From Eutypella sp. D-1 (Eukaryota > Ascomycota > Sordariomycetes > Xylariales > Diatrypaceae): a stretch of DNA of 64,000 bases. How positions within the stretch are numbered: the stretch's first letter is position 1; each line of letters starts with the position of its first letter. The notes beneath the pieces are model-generated. The model worked only from the letters and a program-made list of their open reading frames with translations. It did no database searches and was not told the origin of the DNA. Of the stretch, positions 33,900 to 46,704 are shown one piece after another. Both the position numbers and the translations under genes were made by a program. The DNA is taken from positions 2,976,001 to 3,040,000 of the forward strand of contig JAJTTP010000002.1 in NCBI GenBank assembly GCA_023313575.1, given 5' to 3'.

Positions 33900-36120
33900 T
33901 TTACTTTATTTTTTTTATAATTAAATAATTAAATAATTAAGTAATAAATATTAATAATATTACTTCCGTTTTATTTATCCTTTTAGTTTTAAAATAATTT
34001 AATTATTTTCGATAAACGATTTTATAACCTTATTAAAGATGGCCTTTATTATAATATCGGTAAAATTATAAATATTATGGATTTATCGAATGTTATTAAA
34101 TCGATTATTAGCCTTTTTTTATTAATATTATTTATTTATATTAAATATTAGTATAAAAAAAGTTAATATATAAAATTAATAAGGCCCGGGGAAACGATAA
34201 ACGCGTTAAAATAATATTTAACGTATAATATAAAACATATTTTACGTTAAAACCTTAAATTATTTTATATATTTTATTAACTAAAACGTTACGGGTAACG
34301 CGTTTATATTTAATAAATAATTAATAAATAATATTATTTTTAATATTAAATATATTATCGTAATTTTTTAATTTTGTATTATTTAAAACGATAATATAAT
34401 CGATTTACGAATTTATATTTTTATTATTAATAAATAAATTATCGATAAAAATATATAACTTTAATTTAATAAGGTTTAATTCGATATAATTAAATCCGTA
34501 ATTTTTATTATTTATTTATTACTTAATTTTAACGTTTAATATTTTAATTTTTTTAAGGCCGGGTTTAACATATTATATTACCGTAAAATAATCGAATACG
34601 GTTTTTAATTAATAAATAAAAAAGATATTAACTTTATATATTCGTTATTTAATATATTTTTTTATTAACTCCGGGGGAAATGTTTTTAAGTTTAAAAGTT
34701 TTAATTTTTTAACTTATTTTTTTTATATAATAAATATTTTATATTTATAAACGATAATTTATAAGCCGTTAAAATTTTCGATCGATCTGTTTTTTAATAT
34801 TTTTTATAACCGTGTTTTAATTTTTATTTTATTAAATGCTTTATTTTTTAAGGTTAAAAAGTTTATTATACCGATATTAAAAGTATTATTTATTTAAAAT
34901 CCCGTGATCCCGAATAATCCTAAGTCCGATATTAATAAATAAAAATTAAATACTAATAATTTTATATATAAGTTTTATTAATAATGTTATAAATAGGTTT
35001 TAAATTAATAAATGCCCGATTTTATAAGGTTATATAATAATTTAATAATACGTAATAATATTTTTTTAAAGTATTTATTTTTTAATTTAACGGGTAATTA
35101 TATAAAAATAATTTATTATATCGGCGTTTTAAATTAAGTATAAGCGATAATAATATTTTATATTATAACCTTTATTTTTTTAAGCTATAAAATAAAGGTT
35201 ATTATTAAGATAAAACGTTAATTAGCTTATTAAATAATAAGTACATAAATTATAATAAAAATTTTATCGGGGTTTTCGTATTTTTAAATAATTAATTATA
35301 ACTTTTTATATAATAATAAAATATATTTATTTTTTATTTTACGAAATATTTTTAATTTAAAAATTATTATACTTTAATAATTAACGGCGATATATATTTC
35401 GGGTTATAATATGCTTTTTTCGAATAAAGCGTTTAATTCTTTAAGGTCGGAAGTTTTAAATAGTTTTTTAAACGTTACGATGTTTTTATTTATTTTAAGC
35501 TTAAAAGTTAATATAATTTCTTTTAATATTAACGTATTAAAAATTTATACGTATTTTTTTAATTTTGTTATTAAAAATGGTTACTGGTTTTTTTTTAATT
35601 AAGTATAAGGTTTAACGTATAAGCTTTAAAAGGTTGCCGTGTTTTTTATTACTTTCGAATTTATTATTATATTTTTATTAATAACCGCGATAATTTTAAA
35701 AAAGTTTTTTTATCCTTTTTCTTTTTATAGATAAGTATTTTATTACTTAAAAAGAAAGATTTTAAAAATATTTTTTACGTATTCGGGCTATTTTTAATAT
35801 TTAACGCGTTTTAAACCGATTTTTATATTTTAATTTTTTTAACCTTTATTATAATTTTTTATATTATTTAAACTTTTTAAGTTTATATAAAGGTAAAAGG
35901 TAAGTTTATATTAATTCGAAAATAAGTTTTAAAAATTAATAAAATAAAAATAAAACCGTTAAAGTTAATTATATTATTAATTATCTTTATTATTATTTAT
36001 AACCGTAATAATTTTAATTTAATATTTTTAAGTTTTTTAATAATAACTTTATAAACTTTACGGATAAAATTATAATATTGTTTTATTTTACTGATAAATT
36101 AATATGTTTTTATTAATATT

Positions 36121-36212
36121 TAAGAACAGGTAATCCCGATAAAACGTGCTTTATTACGGAATTTAATGTTATCGAAATTCGTACCGGCGTCGTAAATAAT
36201 AATATCCGGGGG
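36121..36212 (-). pseudogene. Fossil of Copia integrase core
   Basis: Reading on the minus strand gives an uninterrupted stretch with YDAGTNFDNIKFRNKA and FIGITC, matching the style of the DD(35)E integrase core of fungal Copia elements (second Asp in the DAGTNF motif). Flanking codons are converted to stops. It survives because its codons contain CpG or A/T only. Confidence 0.7.
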
Positions 36213-37297
36213 TTTTAAATATATTTTATATTTTTTTAACCAATATATTTTTTATAAAACGTGTTGCTTAAACCTTTATAATTACGTCGATAACGTAAAA
36301 AATAAGCTTTTTATTTAAATATATTATATTAACGATTATTTTAAAGTTAAAGTTTATTTTTAAATCTTTTAAATTAAATTTAAACTTTTAAAGTGTTTTA
36401 TTTTTAATTTAATAATAATAGCAAAATTTATTAATTTTTTTAAAAACATTAATTTCGATATCGTATTTTATTTTATTTAAAAAATTATATAACTTGCTAA
36501 TAAATAAATATCCGAAACGTATATAAATTTTACGTAATTTTATTTTTATAAAGTAAATAATATTATTAAATTTAAATTATAAATGGTTTTATTTTTAAAT
36601 AACGTTAATTATTATATTATTTTTACTAATTAATTAATTAATAACGTTATTAAAATATATATTAAGTCGATTTATGTTTTTAATCGATATTAAAAATAAG
36701 GTATTTATTTTTATTATATAAAAATCGATTTAACCGAAAAAAGTATTAACCGAAATTATATTAAATAATTTAATACGGGGTTTATTTCCGAAACGGATAT
36801 TAGCTTTTTTTATACGATTTTTATTTATTTTTAATCGTTAATTAAGGTATTCCTTTATTAAAATAAAATATTATTTTTTCCCGGTAATAAATATTTTAAC
36901 CGTAGTTATATCCGGCATAATTTTTTAAAATACGTTTTTAATATATTTATTTAAAACGAATATAATATCAGGGGTATTATCTTTTATAATTATTAAAAAC
37001 AAAATCGATTCGATATTAAAAAATTTAATTAAATAAATAAATAATTGTAAAATATTAATTATTATCCGAATAATTAAAATATTTCGCAGTATTTTTTTTT
37101 ATATTTTAAAACGGGTTTATTTTTTTCGTACTTAATAAAAAAAGCGGTATAGCTATTACGGCAGGATAGTTTTTTAACCTTTTATTAAACCTTTATTTTT
37201 TTACGTTCCCCTTTTAAATATTTAATAAATTAACATTTTTCCTTTTTATATATTTAATATTTACGTTTTTATTATCGGTTGGGTTTTTTTTATTTTT

Positions 37298-37337
37298 AAT
37301 AATATTTCCCGGTTTTAACGTGTCGGTAATATTTACA
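37298..37337 (-). pseudogene. Possible Copia gag zinc-knuckle fossil
   Basis: On the minus strand the segment reads NCKYYRHVKTGKYY, explained as a cysteine-rich knuckle in which two TGT/TGC codons became TAT/TAC by G-to-A change. The His spacing is not the standard CX2CX4HX4C, so this is tentative. Confidence 0.35.
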
Positions 37338-38592
37338 GTTAATATAAAAAACGTTATTATTATCGTTATTATTATTATTATTATTTTTATTAATTATATA
37401 CTAATTAATTCTTTTATAACTTTATAAATATTAATTAAAGCTTATAATTTATTTATTAAGTTTTTAAAATAAATAATAAGTTCGAAAAAAGTATGTTAAA
37501 GTTAAAAAATTATATAATAAGCTTAGTATATAACGGTTATTAATTATTATTTTTTTTAAAACTTAGGTTTTAATATTTTTTAATATAAAAAAAGTTTATT
37601 AAATATAATTTAAAATATTTTTAAAATATTTTTGCCGGCAATTTTAATTTTAATGCTAAAAAAAGTTATAAAAATTTAATTATAATAATATTAAATTTTA
37701 ATTTATTTAGTATTAAAATAACGTTTTATAATAAAATATATATCGGTAAATATTAAATAATAAAGGATATTATAAAAGAAATATAATATTATATATTTTA
37801 ATAAAATAATTAAAAATATAACGTAAAATTGCGTTTATCGGATACCGTTAATATAACATACGTTAAGGAAAAATCGGAATTTATTTTTTAAAATATTATA
37901 AATTTTTCTTATATAATTATTTTTTTTATTTTAAACTTTTTTAAATTATTTTACGATAATTAATAAATATAATTTATTTAAAACCTTAATTAATAAAATA
38001 ACGTAATAAATTTGCTTTTATTAATTATTAATAAATATCGGGGTCCGATTTAATAATAAATTAAATCCCGGAATAAATTTAAATACCGTTTAATAAAAAG
38101 AACTATAAATTTTTAAAGTTTTTACAGGCCCCGGTTTTTTATTTAAAATAATCGGCAAGGGAAAGGGAAAAAAAAGTGGTGTTAAAAGCTAGTACTTTTT
38201 AAACTGTTTAGGTTTTATAATATATAGGTTAATTTAAATTTTTTAAAAAAGGACGGTCCGGTTATCCCTTTTTATCGTTAAATATAATTATTTAAAAGGT
38301 TATTAATATTATTTTATTAATTAAAAAGGGTAATTTAATATGCCCGGGTAAAACGGGTAAATCAGATAACCGTAAAAATATCCAGGTTAAAGGTATTTTA
38401 AATAAAGGTATTAATACGGGTATTTTAAATTAATATTTCCGGGAAAAGGTTATATAAGCTATAAAAAAAAGGGTTATATAAATTAAGTTAAAAAGGGTTA
38501 TATTATTTATATAAAAAAAGGCTATTACGTAAGCGGAAAAAGCTAAGGTTAAGCCCGTTTAAAAAGTAAAGGATTATTAAGTACCGAAAAGA

Positions 38593-39019
38593 TGTTATAA
38601 CCTGGCTAGGTTATTAAGCCCTAATAGGATTAATACAAACATAATCCCTGACCGTGGCACTGGAAGGGATAGCCATAATAAGATAAGCCACGTTCGAATC
38701 ACGTGATAAAAAGGATAGTTAAAATAGCTAATTATCTTAATAATCCAAGATAGTTAAGATAATTAGCTATTTTAACGATTTAATAATAACTATATATTTT
38801 AATGTTAGGAATAAAAGATATAAAATAATATATAATTATGTTTATTACGTTTTTTTCAAATAATTTTTAAATTTATTAACTTATAATATAATTTAATTAT
38901 TTAAAATATATTTTTTTATTATTATTAAACGTAATTACTTATTACTTAAAACCTTTAACATTTTTATTAATATAAACTTTTTAATTAAATTAATAATTAA
39001 AAATAAATTAACCGTTATG
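38593..39019 (+). repeat. 5' LTR of the Gypsy element
   Basis: About 427 bp. The first 130 bp still contain normal C and G (for example CCCTGACCGTGGCACTGG), whereas the rest is AT-converted. Relative to the 3' LTR it has roughly 33 extra bases that form the inverted repeat at 38718-38776. Confidence 0.82.
38718..38776. repeat. Perfect 23-bp inverted repeat in the Gypsy 5' LTR
   Basis: Arms 38718-38740 and 38754-38776 are exact reverse complements (GTTAAAATAGC... and ...GCTATTTTAAC) with a 13-bp loop. The equivalent place in the 3' LTR (about 45052-45075) has one arm only, so the palindrome arose by duplication in this copy or collapsed in the other. Confidence 0.85.
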
Positions 39020-39871
39020 CGTTATAAATTTTTATTTAATAATATTATTAACTTTAAATAATATCCGATATTATATCTTTTTTAAATTAAAAATTTTAAT
39101 AAATTATTAACTTTTTATTTAAACGAATCGAATAAATCGAGTAAATAACGATTATAACCGTAATTTAAAAAATTACGCCCGTTAAATTTAAGCTTAAAAA
39201 ACTTAAACCTTATAATAACATTATTTCCGTATAACCTTTTTTTATTACAGCCGTAATTTATTTATATTAATAACGTTATATAATAATTACGGAAGTTAAT
39301 AAAATTTTTAACATTATTTTATATTTTATCGAAAAAATAATTTAATAATTTAAACCTATTTTAAATATTTTCGTAAAAATAAAAAGAAATTAAAAAACTG
39401 TAAAAATTAAACGTTTTTTCGAAAAATATAAGAATTTCGTAAAAGAAATAAAAATAAATTACGGAAACCCGGATAAAACTTAAGCCGTTACGTAATAATT
39501 TTTAAGTTTTAAATAAAAAAAAGCAGCTTATACGTACGTTACATAATTTAAATAATTTATTATTAAAATAAATTAAATCGACGATAAATCTTTTATCGAT
39601 ATATTTTATCGAAAACTTAAAAATTTAATTAAAAACGAAATTATTATATAAAATAAATTAAATATTTTCGATAAATTTATTATTTTAATAATTAAAATCG
39701 ATAATAAATAATTTAAATAACGATAAAAAAAAAGGATATTATATATTTAAAGGATTTAGAAAATATTAAAATAATAAAAATTAAGATTAAAAGCTTACCG
39801 ATATATTTTACGGGACAGTATTAAAACCTATATTATTCGATATAATACAAAAAAATAAATAATAAATTAAA

Positions 39872-39910
39872 TGTTATAATTATAATAAAATAAAACATTT
39901 TAAAAATAAA
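39872..39910 (+). pseudogene. Fossil of Gypsy gag zinc knuckle
   Basis: Reads CYNYNKIKHFKNKI, i.e. CX2CX4HX4C in which the second and last Cys codons were changed to Tyr or lost by G-to-A changes. Spacing of Cys, His and the altered positions fits a retroviral-type knuckle. Confidence 0.6.
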
Positions 39911-41879
39911 ATATAAAAAATTTAAATAAAATAAAAATTAAAAACCTGTACCCGAAGAAAAAGCAATTTTTTACCGGTAAAAGAATATTTAAAATAATCC
40001 GTTACGTATATTCGGATAATAATATTTATTAATAAAAATTATAAAAACTTAAATAATTAATTTAAGCCGTAATAAAACGATAACGTTAATAATAATAAAA
40101 TAAATACTTTAATAACGATAAAAAAAAAGCGTTTATAAAAAGTTATTTCGTAAAAAAAAAAAAATAAAACGATTAATTAATTAATTTAAAAAACGATAAG
40201 GTTATAAGTTATAATAAATATATAACATTTACGTTAAACGATTTTAATAACGTTTTAAAAAATAACGATTAAAAATTTACTTATAATAACTTTATAACTA
40301 AAACGAATTTATCGGTTAAAAAATTTAAATTCGGATGCCGTATTTTTTAAAATACCCCGTTAATTATCGAAAATACGAATATTATTAATAAAAGGAACGA
40401 AAAATCGGTATTATTAACCGAATTAAACGAATAATTAAAAAAAAATTCGATTTTTTATAATAAAAAAAAACCCGAAACCGACCGACGATAATATAAAAGA
40501 ATTCCATATTATATTAACCGAATACCGTATGGTTAAAGGTGGTTAAAAAAGATATTTTACCCCGGAAAATATTAAATATATTATTATAATAAATATATGT
40601 ATTAAATGTTAAAAGTTATAAAAATCCGGAATAAAATTAAATAATAAAAATATAAAATCCGATATTAAAAAAATAAGTTATTAAATACCGATTTATATAT
40701 TTATAAAAATTTATTAAAAAGAATAACTTTTAATAAAATTAGTTTTAAATATTTTTATAAAAAATTAGCGGTAAAAAATAACCGTACGTATAAAAAGAAT
40801 TTAATAATGAAAAATATTATAATAATTTATATAACGCCGTATAAGTTTATAATAAAGATTTAAAAAAATAAAGCCGTTTATATTAAAATTATAAAACGGT
40901 ATTATAAGGTTTAAAATGTAATACGATATTTATAAACCATTTTAAAAACTTAAAAACGATACGGATATATTATAATATAAATAAAGGTTAAAAATAACTG
41001 GTATACTGTTATAATAAATAACAAAGCCGAAAATAATTATATAATTTTAAAATTATATAATAAGTTATAACTATTATAAAAAAAGAAATAATAATTTTAT
41101 AATATATTAAAAACCGAAAATTATACTTTCCGGTATAATAAAAAACAGGTATTACGGGAAACCGATTAATTTAACGTATATATCGAAAAATAAAAATAAA
41201 ACATTATTTTTAATATTATATTTTTTAAAAAATATAATATAATTTTTAAATAATTATAGCTATATTAATATAATTTATCGATTAATTAAAAAACTGGTTA
41301 AATAATATTTCCTTATTTTTTAAAAATTGATAATAATTTAAAAAAAGGATTTTAATATTTAACGGATAATAAATACAGATATAAAAACATAATAAAAACT
41401 TTATTAAAAAGAATATAACGAATTAAAAAAAAGAATATAAAAAAAAATTAAAAAAATTATCGTTTTTATCTAATAACGATTCCGCTTTTTTAATAATATT
41501 TAAAAAAAAAATAATTATATTATTATAAATATATAATATATTACCGTAATATTATTAATACGATAAAATATTTTACGAAACATTTAAAAAAAGATTATTA
41601 TAATATAACGAATAAAATTACGAGATTATTTTTATAAAAGAAAATACCACGATTATATAAAGTTTATAACTTTAATAAAATTAAATTTAAAAAGTTATAA
41701 ACATATTTCGAAAATAAATTAATAAAAAAATATATTCGATAATCAAAATTATTAGCCGGATATTTAATTATATTTATATTAAAAAAAACGGTAAATTATA
41801 ATTAATAATCGATTACCGATAATTAAACGAAATTATTATAAAAAACCGGATACCGTTATTATTTATTAATAAAATAAAA

Positions 41880-42360
41880 AACCGTTTATACGGAACTAAA
41901 TAATTTATTACTTTAAACCTTAAAAATAAATATTATTATATTAAAATTAAACCCGGAAATAAATAAAAAGTAATTTTTAAAATAAAATACGGCTTATTCG
42001 AGTATTTAATTATACCTTTTAAATTAATTAATATATTAATATTATTTTAATATATAATTAATTACGTTTTACGAAAATATTTTAATATTTTCGTTATTTA
42101 TTATTTTAACAATACTTTTATTTATTTAGATTTAAAAAAATAGCACGAAAAATATATATATATAAAATATTATAAATATTATAAAATATTAACTTATTAA
42201 TAAAGCCCGAAAAAAGTGTATTTTATATATAAAAAATGGAATTCTTCGGATATATTATTACCCCCGAATATATTAAAATAGATTTTAAAAAAATCGCGAT
42301 TATTTAAAGTTAAAAAATATTTATTAATATAAAGGAAATATAGGCTTTTTTCGGTTTAAT
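41880..42360 (+). pseudogene. Fossil of Gypsy reverse transcriptase
   Basis: Around 42085-42130 the plus strand reads YFNIFVIYYFNNTFIYLD, as expected if the YLDD active site of a Gypsy reverse transcriptase had Asp-to-Asn and similar RIP changes. Downstream, EFFGYIITPEYIKID (about 42238-42285) and AFFGLINYY (about 42342-42370) keep the order found after the RT active site in fungal Gypsy elements. Several stops interrupt it. Confidence 0.75.
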
Positions 42361-43399
42361 AAATTATTATTAAAAGTTTATATAACGATTTAAATATATT
42401 ATAATACCTTTTACGGAATTAATAAAAAAAAGTAAACGGTTTATATAAATTAATAAAGTAAACGAATTTTTTAAAAAGCTAAAAAACGTTATTATTAACA
42501 AATTAATATTTATTATATACGATTTTAAAAAATCCGTTAAATTAAAAACCGATATTTCGGATTACGTTTTCGGAATATAAATTAAGTAACGAAATAAAAA
42601 AGGAAAATTATATTTTATCGTATTTTATTTTTGTAAATTTATTAAAACCGAATTTAATTATTTAATTTATAATAAGGAATTTTTTATTATTATTAACGTA
42701 TTTAAAAAATTGAAATATTATTTTATAAAAAATATGCATTAAGTTAAAGTTTATACCGATTATAAAAATATTATATATCCTTTTATTATTTAAGCCTTTA
42801 ACGGAAAATAGTTACGATATGCCGAATACTTTACGGAATTCGATTATATTATTATTTATAAAAAAATATTTAAAATAACGATAAATTGCTATTATTAAAA
42901 TTATTTAAAATAATTTCTATAAATAAATCGAATAACATAATAATAAATTATTAATAAAGAAATAAATAAAGAAGTTATAAATATTACGAAAATTATAAGA
43001 ATAGTTAATATGAAAAATTTATAAATATCTTTTATACGGATATTTAAAAGATTATAAAATTTTTAAACGATTATAACGGATTTATGTATTTAATAAAATA
43101 AAATTAATAATATAATAAATACGATAACGATATAATATATACGGAAAAATTAAAATACAACGATATAAATTTTATACAACATTATAATTATTATTAATTA
43201 ATAAACGATTATAAAAATTTATTATATTTAATTTTATTATTAAATTACCGATATTAAAAAATTTAATAATACGTAACGGTTATAATAATATATTTATAAT
43301 TATTAACCGATTTATAAAATCTTTTTACTTTATTTTATATAACGAAAATACTAACGTAAAATAAATAGTATATATCTTTTTATAACATATTATAATAAT

Positions 43400-43465
43400 A
43401 TACGGCCTTATATTCGAAATTATTTCCGATAAAAAAACGATATTCGTATTAAAATTTTAATAAAA
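43400..43465 (+). pseudogene. Fossil of Gypsy integrase core
   Basis: Reads YGLIFEIISDKKTIFVLKF, matching the integrase core stretch normally written with SDRGT; the Asp survives and Arg/Gly are changed by G-to-A. It follows the RT fossil at the distance expected for RT-RNaseH-integrase. Confidence 0.7.
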
Positions 43466-44928
43466 TCTTATAATAAAATTAAGATTAAACCTTAAATTTA
43501 TAACAATTTTTAAACTTTAAATAAATAAATAAATAAAACGAATTAATTAAATATTAAAAACTTATTTTCGACAGTATATTAATTATAAATAAAATAATTA
43601 AATTAAATAATTATTTATTACATAATTAGCTTATAATATAGCTTATTATAAAAATATATAAACGATATTTATTAATATTAATTTCGGATTTATTTTAAAC
43701 GTTTATCGAAATATTTATAAAAAAGGACCGGATAATACTAAAATTATATTAATATTAAAACGATTTAAATAATTATATAAAAAAATAAAAGAAAAACTCG
43801 AATTTATGCGTTAATAAATAAACCGATATTATAATTAAAAAAGGTTAAAATGATTAATCTTTTTTAAAAAAAATATAATTTATTTAATTATAAAAGATAT
43901 TACGATAAAACGATTTAATAAAAAATTTAATTATAAATATATCAGACCGTACCTAATTATTAAAAAAATATTAAAAAATAATTACGAACTGGATTTATTA
44001 TTAAAAATTAAAATTTATTTAATGTTTTATATTTTCTTATTTAAAAACGTAACGGATATAAACGTTATAAAAATAAAATAAAATAACGTCGAAATAAAAA
44101 CAGATAAATACGAAATAAAAAGAATTTTAAATATACGGATAAAAAATGGATGGATAAAATATAAAGTTAAATAAAAAAAATATAATAACTCCGAAAATAT
44201 ATAAAAACTTATTAATTATTTAATAAACGTTTAACGTTTTTTAAAAAACTTTTATTAATGCCGACGGAAATATTAATAAAAATAATATTTTAATTAAAAT
44301 TATCCGATATATTTATTTTAAATTAATTAAAATCCGAAATAACCTTAAGGTTTATAAACGTTTTAACGGATTTTATAAAACGTGTATTTTCTGCCTGACG
44401 CTTTTTTTTCTTTTAATTTTTTTAAGTTATCGATATTATAAAATACCGTTTTTATTATCTTTTTATATTATATATATTTTTAACGACGAAAATAATAAAG
44501 TTTTACGTTAACCGCGTTAATTTTTTTCTTTATAACTTTAAGTTTTAATTTTAATTTTCGATATTAAAATGTAATTTTTTATAATTATTTTAAATTAAGC
44601 TTAAATACGTCGTATTAATTCCGGTTATAACGAATATATAATAAATAATAAAAAGAATCCGAATTAAAAACTTTATATTTTAATTAATAATGTTCGTAAT
44701 AAAAATAAGGTATTATATTAACCGGATCGGATAATAAAACTGCCGTAAAAAAAGAATTGCGTTAAAAGGTTTTACGTTAAAATAAAAAAATTACGCGTTT
44801 AAAAATCGATTTATTAACACGATTAAATATAATAAAAAGAATAAAAAATAAAAGAAAAAGAATATTTATAATAAAAAAGAAGTAACAATAATAGGTTTTA
44901 AAAATCAAAACTTTAAAAAAAAAGATTA

Positions 44929-45322
44929 TGTTATAACCTGGTTAAATTATTAAGTTTTAATAAAATTAATATAAATATAATCCTTAACCGTAATATTAAA
45001 AAAAATAGTTACGATAAAATAAACCACGTTCGAGTTACGTGATAAAAAAGATAATTAGGATAATTAATTATTTTAACGATTTACTAATAACTATATATTT
45101 TAATGTTATGAATAAAGGATATAAAATAATATATAATTATATTTATTACTTTTTCTTTTAAATAACTTTTAAGTTTATTAATTTATAATATAATTTAATT
45201 ATTTAAAGCACTTTTTTATTATTATTATTAAACGTGATTACTTATTATTTAAAACCCTTAGCATTTTTGCTAATATAAACCCCTTAACTAGATTAATAGT
45301 TAGGAATAAACCAGCCGTTATA
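44929..45322 (+). repeat. 3' LTR of the Gypsy element
   Basis: 394 bp. The last 100 bp keep normal C and G (AACGTGATTACTTATT, CCCTTAGC, CCCCTTAACTAG), the mirror image of the 5' LTR, whose first part is preserved. Confidence 0.82.
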
Positions 45323-46500
45323 AAAGATGTTAATTACCGAAAGGACGTTAAATATTATTAAAATATTTAATATTTTATAAAGTTTTAAACGTTTTATATT
45401 AAGATTTAAATTAACGATATACGGTTAATCCGGTGAAAAAATATATTAAAAAAGGGGTTAATTAAAAGCGTATTTTCAAAATTACCGTAAAAGGTTAAGT
45501 AATAAAATAAACAGGGTTATTATTTTATATGGCTTAATTTATATTATTAAAATTTTTAATTAATTATTTTAAAACGGTTAATATTAAAATTTACCGGACG
45601 GTTTTATAAATATCCCGAGCCGAATAATAAAATATATAAATAATTTATAAAATTATAAATAAATTATTTTATATTTTATGTTATAAACCGATATTTTTTA
45701 TATTAACGTATAAAGTTATTTATTTATAACTGCTTCGAACTTAATAAATTTTTATTTTAAAAATTATTATTAAGTAATAAAATTAATTAACTTAATTATA
45801 AAATTTACGTTATTTTTTTTAACGTATACGTTTTATTATATTAATACCGTCTTTAAAACAAACCGAAATTATTTAGGTATAACTTTAAAATTTATTTTTA
45901 TAAATCTTTAAAAATAGTTTTAATATTTATTAAACGTTTTTTCCGTTATTCGGTTAATATTAAGGCGGTTATTAATTGCTTTAAAGTTATTAAGGGCAAA
46001 TAATACTTATATAACTTTTTAATTAAAAATAACTTATTAAAAGTCGATTTTTATTTATTTTATAACCGCGGGGTTAAATGTTTAAATTAATAATGCCGTA
46101 TATTTTAAAATAAGGTTAAAAAACCGAGCGAAAATATTTATATTTTCCTGTTAAGCGGCTTTTTTTATTTATAACTTTATTTATTAATTCTTTTTTATAA
46201 AGTCGTTTTTTAACAGCTTTAAATAATAATCCGGTTTATTATTAATTATCCGATATAATAAATGGTTTTAAAAACGGTAATAATAATAATATTTATAATA
46301 ATAATAAAAAAGGTAAAAAAAGGTTATTATACGGTAATATAAATAAAAAAAAGTTATTATTTATTATAAAAATAAACGGGGAAAAATAATAATAAAAATT
46401 TATTAATAATATTAATACGAAAAGATTTTTAAATTATTACGATAATAATTTTTTTAACTTTATTAATTTATATTATTAACTATTTAATAATATTAATTAA

Positions 46501-46699
46501 TATTAATAAGTACGTACGTAAAAAAAAAAGATAATAATATAAAAAATAATAAAATTAATATTATATTTTAGTTTAAAGTTTATTTATTTATTTAAAAAGG
46601 ATACGGGTAAAGCTTATATCTTTATATAAACGGGAGATAGGTACATAGGTACATCTTATTAGTATGTGGGTCCATACCAGTGACCATTAATAACCAACA
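46501..46699 (-). repeat. Right LTR of the Copia element
   Basis: 199 bp, starting TATTAATAAGTACG (TG to TA by transition) and ending CCAACA. The outer (right) end is unmutated and the inner end is AT-converted. The hairpin of the left LTR is present but broken by transitions. As the element lies on the minus strand, this is its 5' LTR. Confidence 0.88.
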
Positions 46700-46704
46700 C
46701 TTAT

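Larger units (their letters stand above)
38593..45322 (+). mobile_element. Ty3/Gypsy LTR retrotransposon nested in the Copia element, RIP-destroyed
   Basis: Long direct repeats at 38593-39019 and 44929-45322 begin TGTTATAACCTGG (second copy changed at the expected C/G positions). The 5-bp AAAGA is present on both sides, at 38588-38592 and 45323-45327. Plus-strand fossils follow Gypsy order: a CCHC knuckle (39872-39910), reverse transcriptase around 41900-42350, integrase around 43400-43460. No frame is intact. Being flanked by Copia sequence on both sides with its own target duplication, it inserted second. Confidence 0.88.
33701..46699 (-). mobile_element. Ty1/Copia LTR retrotransposon, RIP-destroyed, carrying a nested Gypsy element
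   Basis: The element is bounded by 199-bp direct repeats that start TG and end CA (allowing for transitions) and by CTTAC at 33696-33700 and CTTAT at 46700-46704 as the target duplication. The interior is extremely AT-rich and full of stops. On the minus strand a short stretch at 36121-36212 still reads PPDIIIYDAGTNF and KARFIGIT, the integrase core style of fungal Copia elements. A zinc-knuckle-like fossil lies upstream of it in that direction (37298-37337). Order and strand therefore fit LTR(right)-gag-integrase-reverse transcriptase-LTR(left). Without the 6.7-kb insertion the element would be about 6.3 kb. Confidence 0.85.

Noticed and set aside
35411..35602. 63-codon open frame inside the AT-rich block
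   Set aside because: It is the only ATG frame of that length in 13 kb of RIP-converted retrotransposon DNA and consists of Ile/Phe/Asn/Lys from AT-rich codons; it is on the strand opposite to the Copia element and matches no fossil domain.
33780..46680. The AT-rich region as a centromere or a mitochondrial insertion
   Set aside because: LTR pairs with target duplications and recognisable Gypsy and Copia fossils explain it; no mitochondrial gene or tRNA is seen.
33701..46699. CRISPR array or other prokaryotic features
   Set aside because: No regularly spaced repeats; the genes are spliced eukaryotic genes throughout.
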